A DNA stretch of 42,079 nucleotides from CG2-30-44-17 sp964344725 (GTDB lineage Bacteria > Patescibacteriota > Gracilibacteria > UBA1369 > UBA12470), in assembly GCA_964344725.1 (NCBI GenBank), contig CAYFOI010000009.1:1-42079 (forward strand), given 5' to 3'. Positions 30,054 through 38,168 of this stretch are shown in pieces. Both the position numbers and the translations under genes were made by a program. Under the pieces are notes generated by a model. The model saw nothing but the letters and a program-made list of their open reading frames with translations. It searched no databases and was not told the origin of the DNA. Position 1 is the first letter of the stretch. Every line of letters starts with the position of its first letter.

Positions 30054-30611
30054 TTATTCTATGCCTTCTTGTCTTAAAAAATTTTCTGCGGCTTGAGAAT
30101 CTTCTTCTTGAGCTATGGCTGCTCGTATTGTTCTAGATTGCCATTTTATTGTTGCTATACCTGGTCTCAATAGAGCAGAAGCTTGTTCTGCTGATTCAGA
30201 CGCTTCAATGGATTTATATAATTCATATCCTATAAATGCTATTTCGCCTAAGGTGGCAGTTTGGGCTGTGCTCAGTTCCTGTCTTACAGCTAGTTCTTTT
30301 GCTAATAAGTATCCTATAGTTCCTTTTATGGTTGTCAGTGCTTTGTCTTTCCACCCAGATGTTTCAATGGATTTATATGATTTATATCCTGCCAATGCTA
30401 TTTCGCCTAAAACGGCAGCCTGAGCTGCGCTCATCTCTTGTCTTGTAGTTATTACTTGTCCTAGTAGGTATCCAATAGTTTCTTTTACGGCCGTTAGCGC
30501 TTCGTCTTTCCAATCAGCTGCTTCATCAAGCCTTTTTTCAATTTCGTTTTGTTTGGTGTTGGTTTTTGGCTTGTTTTGGAATTCTGGGGATGTGCTTGGT
30601 GCATTATTCAT
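30054..30611 (-). CDS. Hypothetical protein with 53-residue tandem repeat
   Basis: Protein of 185 aa, no family recognised. Residues 33-85 and 86-138 are two copies of one unit (WKDEALTAVKETIGYLLG.. and WKDKALTTIKGTIGYLLA..), about two-thirds identical. Each unit ends in LGEIA..GY..YKSIE.S. Each is predicted as two helices, the first moderately hydrophobic. The DNA copies remain similar, so the duplication is fairly recent. The first 30 residues are Asn/Lys/Thr-rich and no signal peptide is evident. The start overlaps the end of the large surface-protein gene by 8 bp. Confidence 0.75.
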   Translation of the reverse strand: MNNAPSTSPEFQNKPKTNTKQNEIEKRLDEAADWKDEALTAVKETIGYLLGQVITTRQEMSAAQAAVLGEIALAGYKSYKSIETSGWKDKALTTIKGTIGYLLAKELAVRQELSTAQTATLGEIAFIGYELYKSIEASESAEQASALLRPGIATIKWQSRTIRAAIAQEEDSQAAENFLRQEGIE

Positions 30612-32943
30612 TTTGCATAAGGCCTATCTTCTTCTTTGCTTGGAAGTAAAATTGAGTGAAAACTAGAGTGAATAACAAGATCCATGCTGTTTCTGGTCCA
30701 CTTTCTGGAGTTTCTTCAGGAGTCCCTGTATCTTCGATAGAAACATCTTCGTCATCAGCGCTATCGTGGAGTTTCCCCATATCCATTGTATAGCTTACTT
30801 CTTCAGCTTCGGGAGTCCCTGACATGACTGAACTCTTTTCAAGGCTTTCGACTCCTTTTGAATCTACAGCTACGATAGCGAAGTAGTAAGTTGTATCGTT
30901 GTCGAGATTTGGGATGTACCAAGTTGTACTGGAATCGAAAGTTGTTGCTGTGCTGTAAAGAAGGTCTTCGGCGTATCCGTAGTAAACCTTGTAGTGATCA
31001 ATGTATGTATCTTCACTGCCTGCTATTGCAGCTTCCCATGTTAGAGTTACTTTTGTGTCTCCGTTTGTTGCTTCGAGACCAGTTACTGTTGATGGATATG
31101 CGGTTTCTTCGGTAGTCGTGTCGTCTTCGGTGTCGGCGCTAGCGTCTGTTGTGTCATCGGTTGATGTGTCGTCATCTGTTCCGTCTGTAGTAGTATCATC
31201 GTTACCTGTTTCGGTGTCTGTATCTGTGTCTGTGTCGTCTTCGTCGTCTGTAGAGTCGTCATCAGTTGTTGTTTCATCGGCTACAACTGTAATTGTTGCA
31301 GCATCGCTGTATTGGACTTCATTAGCTAGGCTATCTACGAGGATTATATCTAGCGAATATGTTCCGGCTTCACCAGGAGCTACTAATAGTCCTACATAAG
31401 TTCCGTCTGTTCCTAGAGATTCCGTTAGTTCGTATATTTTATCATCTAATAGTACTCCTACTTGATGCAAATCTGGCTCTGAGTAAACATAGATTTCGAA
31501 CGTGCCTCCTGCTGTTAGGTCTCCTTCTTGGCCTATTTCTACGTAATCTAAGGTCGCAGCTTCTGTGTCTATAGTGATGCTTACCGATTCAGAGGTTCCG
31601 TATTCGTTGTCTTCGGCGTCTCTTGCTTTTACATATATTTCGTATGTGCCGTTTTCTAGTTCTATATCTGTTGAATATGTGTCGTCTGATTCTGTAAATA
31701 CTGTATCGGTTAAAGTGCTGTCCACGTAAACGTCGACGTAATAGCCATAAGGTGTAGCTCCACTAACCGTGATATCGGTTGAACTATAAGTTCCTGCTTG
31801 AGGGCTTTCTATTGTGATTTCTCCATCTGCTGCTGTGTCATCGTCGTCTGAGTCTTGTGTTTGAGAAGCGCCGCTTCCTTCGGATACGACTTCTATTTCG
31901 ATTTCACCTTCTATGTCGCGATCATCGATATCTGTTACCGTTAGTGTTTGAGTTCCCGTTGTTGTGAATCTTAGGGATAGGCTGAAAGTGTGGCTTCCTT
32001 GGTCTTCTGCTTCAAAAGTGTAATCTTCTGGCATGTCTGCGTTATCGTCGCTAGAAGAAAATCTTACGGTTCCTGTGTAGTCTTCTACGATTGCATCGCT
32101 TACGTCGTAAGCTGTTACTGTAAAATTGACCAGTTCGTTTACTGCAATTTCTGATTCCAGGTCCTCGACTTCGAAATGGTCGATAACGCCGCCATTTTCA
32201 TCTTCTGAGTCGTCTGATGCTAATAGGATAGATGTAAATAGGTTGTTTCCACCTATTTCATCCAAAGTGCTCACGGGGCTGAAGTATGCGACCTTAGCTC
32301 TCTCGTCGAGGGTTATATTGCTTGTTGAGTCGTAAGCTGTGTATGTGGATACTCCTACTTCTTCTGAATATGCATAAAATGTTACTTCTCCTTTTTCATT
32401 AGTTCTATCTGATTCATAAGCTGTTATTTCATCGCTGCTTCTGCTAGAAATAATGTCTATTGAGTGTCCTGATATAGCATTGCCGTATCTGTCTTCTAGT
32501 TTTACTGTGAGTTTTACCGGGTCGTATCCAGAGGCTTCAGCAGTTACGCTGTCTGATGACAGTGTTGATTTGTTTAATGATACATTGTCTTCGTAAACCT
32601 TGAATGAATCTGTTTTGCCATACTCTTGGTTTATGTCGATGTACTTGGCTTTTATTTCATAGCTTCCTGCTGTTTTTAGGTGATAGCCGTCAATCTCTGC
32701 TTTTGCTTCGCCATCTTCGTCTGTTTCTGCTTCTATGATTATTTCGCTTCCGTTTGGTTTTGTTACCATTATTTCGACCTCTTTGTTCTTGAGGGCGTCT
32801 TCTATCTCGGCTACGGTTGTATAACCGGCAACTGTGTCAAAAGCCTCTACTTCTAGAGTGCTTTTTTCTGTAGCTACGGCGTTTGGCACTGCTGCGATGA
32901 GAAGTGTGCCAAGAGCTACTATTGAGAGAAGTTTTTTATACAT
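30604..32943 (-). CDS. Large cell-surface protein with Ig-like and FN3 domains
   Basis: Protein of 779 aa. A signal peptide (1-25, ending NAVATEK) is followed by several beta-sandwich domains. A Big-1-like region (about 125-215) contains KLTVKLEDRYGNAISGHSID and TNEKGEVTFYAYSEE. Two further Ig-like domains (about 250-360, 375-465) follow, then another (about 470-565) and a Thr/Asp-rich spacer (about 570-630). A fibronectin type III domain (about 635-720) reads TVTGLEATNGDTKVTLTW through YYFAIVAVDSKGVES. The C-terminus is ESGPETAW, a membrane helix and QAKKK, like a sorting signal but without LPXTG. Probably anchored at the cell surface for adhesion or as a coat. Confidence 0.85.
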   Translation of the reverse strand: MYKKLLSIVALGTLLIAAVPNAVATEKSTLEVEAFDTVAGYTTVAEIEDALKNKEVEIMVTKPNGSEIIIEAETDEDGEAKAEIDGYHLKTAGSYEIKAKYIDINQEYGKTDSFKVYEDNVSLNKSTLSSDSVTAEASGYDPVKLTVKLEDRYGNAISGHSIDIISSRSSDEITAYESDRTNEKGEVTFYAYSEEVGVSTYTAYDSTSNITLDERAKVAYFSPVSTLDEIGGNNLFTSILLASDDSEDENGGVIDHFEVEDLESEIAVNELVNFTVTAYDVSDAIVEDYTGTVRFSSSDDNADMPEDYTFEAEDQGSHTFSLSLRFTTTGTQTLTVTDIDDRDIEGEIEIEVVSEGSGASQTQDSDDDDTAADGEITIESPQAGTYSSTDITVSGATPYGYYVDVYVDSTLTDTVFTESDDTYSTDIELENGTYEIYVKARDAEDNEYGTSESVSITIDTEAATLDYVEIGQEGDLTAGGTFEIYVYSEPDLHQVGVLLDDKIYELTESLGTDGTYVGLLVAPGEAGTYSLDIILVDSLANEVQYSDAATITVVADETTTDDDSTDDEDDTDTDTDTETGNDDTTTDGTDDDTSTDDTTDASADTEDDTTTEETAYPSTVTGLEATNGDTKVTLTWEAAIAGSEDTYIDHYKVYYGYAEDLLYSTATTFDSSTTWYIPNLDNDTTYYFAIVAVDSKGVESLEKSSVMSGTPEAEEVSYTMDMGKLHDSADDEDVSIEDTGTPEETPESGPETAWILLFTLVFTQFYFQAKKKIGLMQNE

Positions 32944-32965
32944 TTTTTGTTTATTAAATCTTTTT

Positions 32966-32994
32966 ATTATATCAGATTAGGCTCTTCCTGGCAA
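32966..32994 (-). promoter_or_regulatory. Promoter of the surface-protein operon
   Basis: On the minus strand TTGCCA (32989-32994), a 17-bp spacer and a consensus TATAAT (32966-32971), 23 bp before the start codon. Confidence 0.7.
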
Positions 32995-33037
32995 TCTTGG
33001 TGCAATTGGCATATCCTTATGATGTGTCCTGGTTCTG

Positions 33038-33066
33038 TTGTAAAAAAATGGCTATTTTGGTACTAT
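33038..33066 (+). promoter_or_regulatory. Promoter of the PKD-7TM gene
   Basis: TTGTAA (33038-33043), a 17-bp spacer and TACTAT (33061-33066), 27 bp before the ATG. Divergent from the surface-protein promoter. Confidence 0.55.
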
Positions 33067-33092
33067 TTTTTGGAATTTAAAGTAGTTTTATT

Positions 33093-34658
33093 ATGAAAAA
33101 AACGGTTGCCTTATTTCTTGGCTTGCTTCTGGGGGTTTTGGTTCTTGGTATGCCCTTGGCAATTGCTGAAGAGGCTGATGTTGAGGAAGAGCTGCATGAT
33201 GCTTCTGCTACGTTTGAGGTAGAAGGTGCTGTCGAGGCTCCTGAAGAGTCTTTGGTTGCTTCTATTGATGCTGATTCTATAGTTATGGCGAATAGAAGTA
33301 TTATTTTTGATGCTTCTGAGAGTTATGATCCTGAGGATTCGGAGCTTACTTATGAATGGCATCTTGGTGATGGGAATAGGCAAACTGGTGTTGAAATAGT
33401 TCATTCTTATGCTGAACCGGGGGAATATCAGGTTACCTTGGTTGTTCGTAGTAGCGATGAGGAGCAAGATGTTGCGACTCATACTGTTTTTGTTTATGAG
33501 AGTACTTTTCTTTTGATAACTGATAATTCTGAGGAGATTGATAAACTTGAGAGTCTTGTTGATTATGCGAAGGAGCAGGGTGTTTATGTTAATTTGGTTG
33601 GGAGTTTTGATGAGACTTCTGAGTTCCTGTCTGAAGAGGCTCTTTTGCAAGATTTGAAGGAGTCAGTGAGCACCATTAGCAAGTATGATACTTTCGTTTT
33701 GTGGACGACGGGTAGTTCTGGTTTGACTTTGGTTTCTCAGCTTGCTCAAGGGTCCGAAGATGCTAGTAGTGCTTTTGAAGGGGCTGATATTATTGTTATT
33801 TCTGATCAAAATGTTGCTACCATGCAGAATATTGCTGCGGGTACTTTTCGTACGGTTAGTCCTAGTCAAATTATTTTGACTAGGGCGGAAGCGCTTTGGC
33901 CACTTGTGGATGCGGAGACTATTGATGATTTTCTTGCTGATTTAGAACTCAGAGGAGTGACTTATAGGATTGTTGACAGTGCTTTGGATATAGGGATTAC
34001 TAATTTTATGTCTTTCTTTGTGAACTACATGTTGGAGAAAGGTGTGCCGAGTAATACTCTTAAGCTGGTTTTGATGCTGCCTGTTATTGTGACTATGGTT
34101 GCTTTTTTTAAGCAGGTTGTAGGGCTTGAAACTCTTGGAGTTTATACGCCTTCGATTATTACACTTTCTTTTATAGCGCTTGGTATGCAGTTTGGTCTTT
34201 TTATTTTGTTTGTTATCTTGATGGTTGGCACAATATCCAGACTTTTTCTTAAGAGGTATAGGCTGCTTTATATCCCTCGCATGGCTATAGTTCTTACTAT
34301 TGTGAGTGTTACGATTCTTGTGATGCTGCTTATGGGATCTTATTTGAGTGTTTCTCAGCTTGTTTCGATTTCGGTCTTCCCGATGCTTATGATGAGTACT
34401 TTGGTTGAAAAATTTGTAAGTATTCAGACTGGCAAAGGTCTTAGAAGTGCTCTTATTATTGTTATGGAGACTGTAGTGGTTTCTGTGATGTGTTATTTCA
34501 TTGCTGAGTGGACTTTCTTAAAAACCCTTATGCTTGGGCATCCGGAGCTTATTTTGATTTTCTTGTTTGCGAATGTTGCACTTGGAAGATGGACTGGTCT
34601 CAGGCTTATGGAGTATGTGAGATTTAGGGAGATTTTCCGTTATTCTGAGGAGGAGTAG
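33093..34658 (+). CDS. PKD domain plus 7TM_transglut-type membrane protein
   Basis: Protein of 521 aa. A signal peptide (1-25) is followed by a PKD domain (about 55-133) with IIFDASESYDPEDSELTYEW and the HSYAEPGEYQVTLVV ending. A soluble domain of unclear fold (135-305) comes next, then seven membrane helices (about 308-505). The helices match the 7TM_transglut module: LMLPVIVTMVAFFKQVVGLE, TLGVYTPSII, GMQFGLF, LLYIPRMAIVLTIV. In known relatives the outer part is an inactive transglutaminase; here PKD and another domain take that place. The next gene encodes the ATP-grasp partner normally found beside this module. Confidence 0.85.
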   Translation: MKKTVALFLGLLLGVLVLGMPLAIAEEADVEEELHDASATFEVEGAVEAPEESLVASIDADSIVMANRSIIFDASESYDPEDSELTYEWHLGDGNRQTGVEIVHSYAEPGEYQVTLVVRSSDEEQDVATHTVFVYESTFLLITDNSEEIDKLESLVDYAKEQGVYVNLVGSFDETSEFLSEEALLQDLKESVSTISKYDTFVLWTTGSSGLTLVSQLAQGSEDASSAFEGADIIVISDQNVATMQNIAAGTFRTVSPSQIILTRAEALWPLVDAETIDDFLADLELRGVTYRIVDSALDIGITNFMSFFVNYMLEKGVPSNTLKLVLMLPVIVTMVAFFKQVVGLETLGVYTPSIITLSFIALGMQFGLFILFVILMVGTISRLFLKRYRLLYIPRMAIVLTIVSVTILVMLLMGSYLSVSQLVSISVFPMLMMSTLVEKFVSIQTGKGLRSALIIVMETVVVSVMCYFIAEWTFLKTLMLGHPELILIFLFANVALGRWTGLRLMEYVRFREIFRYSEEE

Positions 34659-34693
34659 AGGGAAGAAAGAAGAATTGAAGAGAGAAGAGGTTT

Positions 34694-34721
34694 TACTGAC
34701 TACTGACTAAATCCTACTATC
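34694..34721. repeat. Heptamer tract, 4 units
   Basis: Units TACTGAC, TACTGAC, TAAATCC and TACTATC are in phase, followed by TACAA and the next start codon at 34727. A purine-rich tract with a roughly 7-nt GAAG period precedes it. Confidence 0.65.
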
Positions 34722-34726
34722 TACAA

Positions 34727-37102
34727 ATGGTTAATTTAAATCTTTCAAAAGGAATCTTAGGGATAAATGCGCGGAATCTTCTTTATATAAGGCCGTATAA
34801 TAAGAAGAAGGCTGTGAAGCTTGCTGATAGTAAGCTAAAAACTAAGCACTTCTTGTCTGCGCGTGGAGTTCCGGTTCCGAAGTTGCATGGTGTAATAAGG
34901 AATCGTGAAGAGCTTGAGAAATTCGATTTTAATTCGTTGCCTGCGAGTTTTGTTTTGAAACCAAATTTTGGATATGGTGGAGAGGGGATTATACCTGTTG
35001 TTGGACGTGAGGGCGATGATTTTATTTCCGCTTCTGGCAAGAAGATACCTCTCGATGTGTTTATTGAGCATATAGGTGACACTCTTGATGGTCGATATTC
35101 ACTTACTGGTTCTAGTGATATTGCGTTTTTTGAACAACTTATTATTTGTGATGATCGTGTGGGGCAGTTTGCTTACAAGGGGCTGCCTGATATACGTGTG
35201 GTTGTTCATAATCTTATACCCGTTATGGCGATGCTTCGACTGCCTACTGTTGCATCTGATGGCAAGGCTAATCTTCATTTGGGTGCGATAGCTGCTGGTA
35301 TTGATATTGCCAAAGGTGTTGCAACTCATGTTGTTGAGAATAAGAAGATTGTTGAAGGTCCTAAAGGGCTTCGTGGTCTTGAAATACCTTATTGGGATGA
35401 GATTTTGCTTATTTGTTCGAAAGTGCAGCTTATTACTAATATTGGTTATTTGGCTTGTGATATTGCGCTTGATAAGACAAATGGGCCTGTGCTTCTTGAG
35501 GTAAATGCGCGTGCTGGTCTTGGTGTACAGATTGCTAACCTTGCTCCTTTGAGAAAGAGGCTAGAGAGGATCCAGGGTGTTAAGGTTACGACTCCGGAGA
35601 AAGGTGTTCGTATTGCTCAGGATATGTTTGGAAATAAGGTTGAAAAAGATATTCAGAATATTTCTGGTAAAGCTGTTGTTGGTGAAAAGGAGATGGTTGA
35701 TGTGATAGGGAAGAAAGGGCCTATCAAGGTTTTGGCTTCTGTTAATCCGGTTGTCGAAGGAAGTGTTATTGATAGCAATCTCGCTGAAACTATTGGGTTG
35801 GTTTCGGATGAAAAGTCTGCGGAAGGTAGCAAAATCAAACTGAAATTTACGATGTCTGATATTCGTGTTCAGACTATTGCTGGGCTTGAGGATTTGTCTT
35901 TGAAGGATTTTAAGTTGGTTATTGGGAAACGTGATTTGTTGAATTTTCTTGTTGATCCATCTAGAACTTATAAGGAGAAGGGCAAAATCCCTGAGTTTAA
36001 AGGTGTTTCGCTTGACGATATGGATTCGTCGTCTAAGGTGAATTATGCGGCTGTTGATAATGCGCTTAGCGATATTGATAGGCAGATTAAGCTTCTTTAT
36101 CATCTTCGTCCTGTGAATTTGGAGGATGAGCGTTTGAATTTTTTCAGAAGAAAGAAAAGCAACCCTCAATTTGTTTATCCTGATTTAAAATTTGATCCTT
36201 TTCGTTTGCGTGAAAAGCTTAAGAAGATTGAATGTGATGATTCGCCGCTTGGGCAGGTCTTTGAGGCTAAGAGACAAGAAATCTTGCGTAAATTGTCGCT
36301 AGTTGAACATATAGGAACAGATGCTTTCACAGACAAGTCTTTCGATCTCTTTAGTAGGCCTGATGGAGAGATTCTTAAAGCTGCTCGTGATTATTTAGCT
36401 GGTAAGCCGCATAGTTTTCCTTATGAAGATCTTAATATAGGTCATGAGGAGGCTGCTGATCGTTTTGAGAAAGTTTTTAAGGATTATGGTCTTTCTAATT
36501 GGAAAGTTAAGATTAAGGAAAGTATGGTTTCTGATTGTATGGCTGGTAAGAAAGGGGCTTTGTTTGTTCGTAAAGGTGCAATGTTTTCTGAAACTAGGAT
36601 CAAGATGCTTATTGCTCATGAAATTGAGACGCATATCTTGACTGCTGAGAATGGAGCAACTCAGCCTTATAAGATTTTTAATCGTGGCCTTGCAGGTTAT
36701 CTCGAGACGCAAGAAGGTCTTGCTGTGCGTAATCAGATGCTTGTTACCGATCATGACGTTGAGAAGAACTATTGGGCAGCTCTTTCTGTTTTGGCTGTTG
36801 ATGCTGCGCATGACAAATCTTTCCGTGAGGTTTCCGAAATGGTTAAGGATTTGGGCTTTAGCGAGGGACGTGCTTTTCAGGTTGCTTTAAAGGTCAAGAG
36901 AGGTCTTGAAGATACTTCGTTTAAGGGGGCTTTTACTAAAGATTTTGTTTATTTCAAAGGTTTTCATGACATTAAGAAATTTGAGAGCGAGGGAGGTGAT
37001 GTGAAGGATTTGTATACAGGAAAATTCCATCTCCGGGATCTTGACCTTGTGAAGGAGGTGCCGAATTTGGCTCCAGCTAAGCTTATACCAAAATGGCTTT
37101 AG
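34727..37102 (+). CDS. ATP-grasp ligase / degenerate retropepsin / DUF1704 metallopeptidase fusion
   Basis: Protein of 791 aa with three parts. (1) Residues 1-290, an alpha-L-glutamate-ligase-like ATP-grasp: GINARNLLYIRPYNKKKAV, FVLKPNFGYGGEGI (Lys78) and VLLEVNARAGLGVQ (Glu258, Asn260). (2) Residues about 325-412, the outline of a retropepsin-like aspartic protease: VIDSNLAETIGL and LVIGKRDLLNFLVDPSR. The catalytic Asp-Thr-Gly is replaced by VNPVV (339-343), so this part is probably inactive. (3) Residues about 440-791, DUF1704, a MATCAP-like metallopeptidase: HEIETH (HExxxH, 631-636) and QEGLA (662-666). The likely role is adding and removing amino acids on a peptide or protein tail. Its partner is the PKD-7TM gene upstream. 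Confidence 0.85.
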   Translation: MVNLNLSKGILGINARNLLYIRPYNKKKAVKLADSKLKTKHFLSARGVPVPKLHGVIRNREELEKFDFNSLPASFVLKPNFGYGGEGIIPVVGREGDDFISASGKKIPLDVFIEHIGDTLDGRYSLTGSSDIAFFEQLIICDDRVGQFAYKGLPDIRVVVHNLIPVMAMLRLPTVASDGKANLHLGAIAAGIDIAKGVATHVVENKKIVEGPKGLRGLEIPYWDEILLICSKVQLITNIGYLACDIALDKTNGPVLLEVNARAGLGVQIANLAPLRKRLERIQGVKVTTPEKGVRIAQDMFGNKVEKDIQNISGKAVVGEKEMVDVIGKKGPIKVLASVNPVVEGSVIDSNLAETIGLVSDEKSAEGSKIKLKFTMSDIRVQTIAGLEDLSLKDFKLVIGKRDLLNFLVDPSRTYKEKGKIPEFKGVSLDDMDSSSKVNYAAVDNALSDIDRQIKLLYHLRPVNLEDERLNFFRRKKSNPQFVYPDLKFDPFRLREKLKKIECDDSPLGQVFEAKRQEILRKLSLVEHIGTDAFTDKSFDLFSRPDGEILKAARDYLAGKPHSFPYEDLNIGHEEAADRFEKVFKDYGLSNWKVKIKESMVSDCMAGKKGALFVRKGAMFSETRIKMLIAHEIETHILTAENGATQPYKIFNRGLAGYLETQEGLAVRNQMLVTDHDVEKNYWAALSVLAVDAAHDKSFREVSEMVKDLGFSEGRAFQVALKVKRGLEDTSFKGAFTKDFVYFKGFHDIKKFESEGGDVKDLYTGKFHLRDLDLVKEVPNLAPAKLIPKWL

Positions 37103-37106
37103 GTTT

Positions 37107-38168
37107 TTATAGTATAAGCATTGAATCTCCGAAGCTGTAGAATCTGTATTTCTCACTTATTGCTTCTTGGTATGCTCGGTCTATGAGATCTTTGTTGGCG
37201 AATGAGCTTATTAGCATTAGAAGTGTGCTTTTCGGAAGGTGGAAATTGGTTATCATGTGGTCAACGAATCTCCATTCGTAACCTGGATATATGAAGATAT
37301 CTGTTTCGCCACTGTGTGCTTTGAGTTGATTGTTAGATGCGCAGCTTTCGAGGACTCGGACTGAGGTCGTGCCAATAGCTACAATTTTTTTACCGGCTTT
37401 TTTGGCTGCGTTTAAGGCTTGAGCGGTTTCTTCGTTTAGGGTGAACCATTCGGAGTGCATTTTGTGATCTTTGACAGAGTCTGTTTTTACAGGTTCAAAA
37501 GTACCTCTCCCTACGTGAAGAGTTACAAAGTGTGTTTCGATCCCGCGGGTTTTTAGCGCTGTGAATATTTCGTCTGTAAAATGAAGCCCTGCTGTTGGTG
37601 CAGCGACGCTTCCCATTGGGTCTGCGTATACCGTCTGATATTGGTCTGGACTTGCTTTTGAGTTCCGGATGTATGGTGGGAGTGGAGTGTGACCGATGTT
37701 TTCTACTTCTTCGTGGAAGTTCTCGACTTCGAACTTGATGATTTTGCTACCGTCTTTGTTTGTTTTTACGACGTGGCCTATGAGATTGTCTGAAAATCGT
37801 ATTTTTACGCCTTCTCTAAGCTTTTTGCCAGGTTTTGCGAGGCATTCCCAGGTTTTTTCTTCTAGCTCTTTTGTGAGGAGTATTTCGATGTGTTTTGCTT
37901 TCGCAAAACTAGAATTCATATGGGGCTGTGCACCTTGCGGTGCGCCCTGTTCGATTTTTCCAAACAGGCGCGCTTTGAGCACTTTTGAATTATTGAAAAC
38001 AAGTACGCAGTCTTTTGGTAGTAAATCAGGTAAATCTAAAAAGCTTTTATGCTTGATTGAACCATCAGAGCGGTTTATTACCATTAATCTCGAGGTGTCT
38101 CTGGGGACGGCCGGTTCTGTGGCGATGAGTTCTGTGGGGAGGGTGTAGTCGAAGTCGGTGATTCGCAT
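37107..38168 (-). CDS. queA: tRNA preQ1(34) ribosyltransferase-isomerase
   Basis: Transfers the ribosyl part of S-adenosylmethionine to preQ1 in tRNA, giving epoxyqueuosine. The 353 aa include MRITDFDYTLPTELIATEPA, PRDTSRLMV, FNNSKVLKARLFGK, GSVAAPTAGLHFT, LHVGRGTFEPV, HSEWF and FVDHMITNFHLPKSTLLMLI. Residues about 74-92 (starting GAPQGAQPHMN) are an insertion relative to typical QueA, encoded by two palindromes. The first 85 bases overlap the end of the phosphatase gene in another frame. The normal QueA N-terminus shows that this start is right. The stop is 4 bp from the convergent ATP-grasp fusion gene. Confidence 0.95.
   Translation of the reverse strand: MRITDFDYTLPTELIATEPAVPRDTSRLMVINRSDGSIKHKSFLDLPDLLPKDCVLVFNNSKVLKARLFGKIEQGAPQGAQPHMNSSFAKAKHIEILLTKELEEKTWECLAKPGKKLREGVKIRFSDNLIGHVVKTNKDGSKIIKFEVENFHEEVENIGHTPLPPYIRNSKASPDQYQTVYADPMGSVAAPTAGLHFTDEIFTALKTRGIETHFVTLHVGRGTFEPVKTDSVKDHKMHSEWFTLNEETAQALNAAKKAGKKIVAIGTTSVRVLESCASNNQLKAHSGETDIFIYPGYEWRFVDHMITNFHLPKSTLLMLISSFANKDLIDRAYQEAISEKYRFYSFGDSMLIL
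37892..37953. repeat. Two-hairpin palindromic element inside queA
   Basis: Hairpin A is GTTTTGC-TTTC-GCAAAAC (37892-37909). Hairpin B has outer GGGC/GCCC (37923-37926, 37944-37947), a TGT bulge (37927-37929) and inner GCACC/GGTGC (37930-37934, 37939-37943), followed by CTGTTCGA. It matches the layout of 20677-20740 and is translated in frame as the QueA insertion. Confidence 0.7.

Noticed and set aside
35561..36169. 202-codon antisense frame in the ATP-grasp fusion gene
   Set aside because: Opposite a conserved protein, Asn/Arg/Ile-rich, with no recognisable motif.
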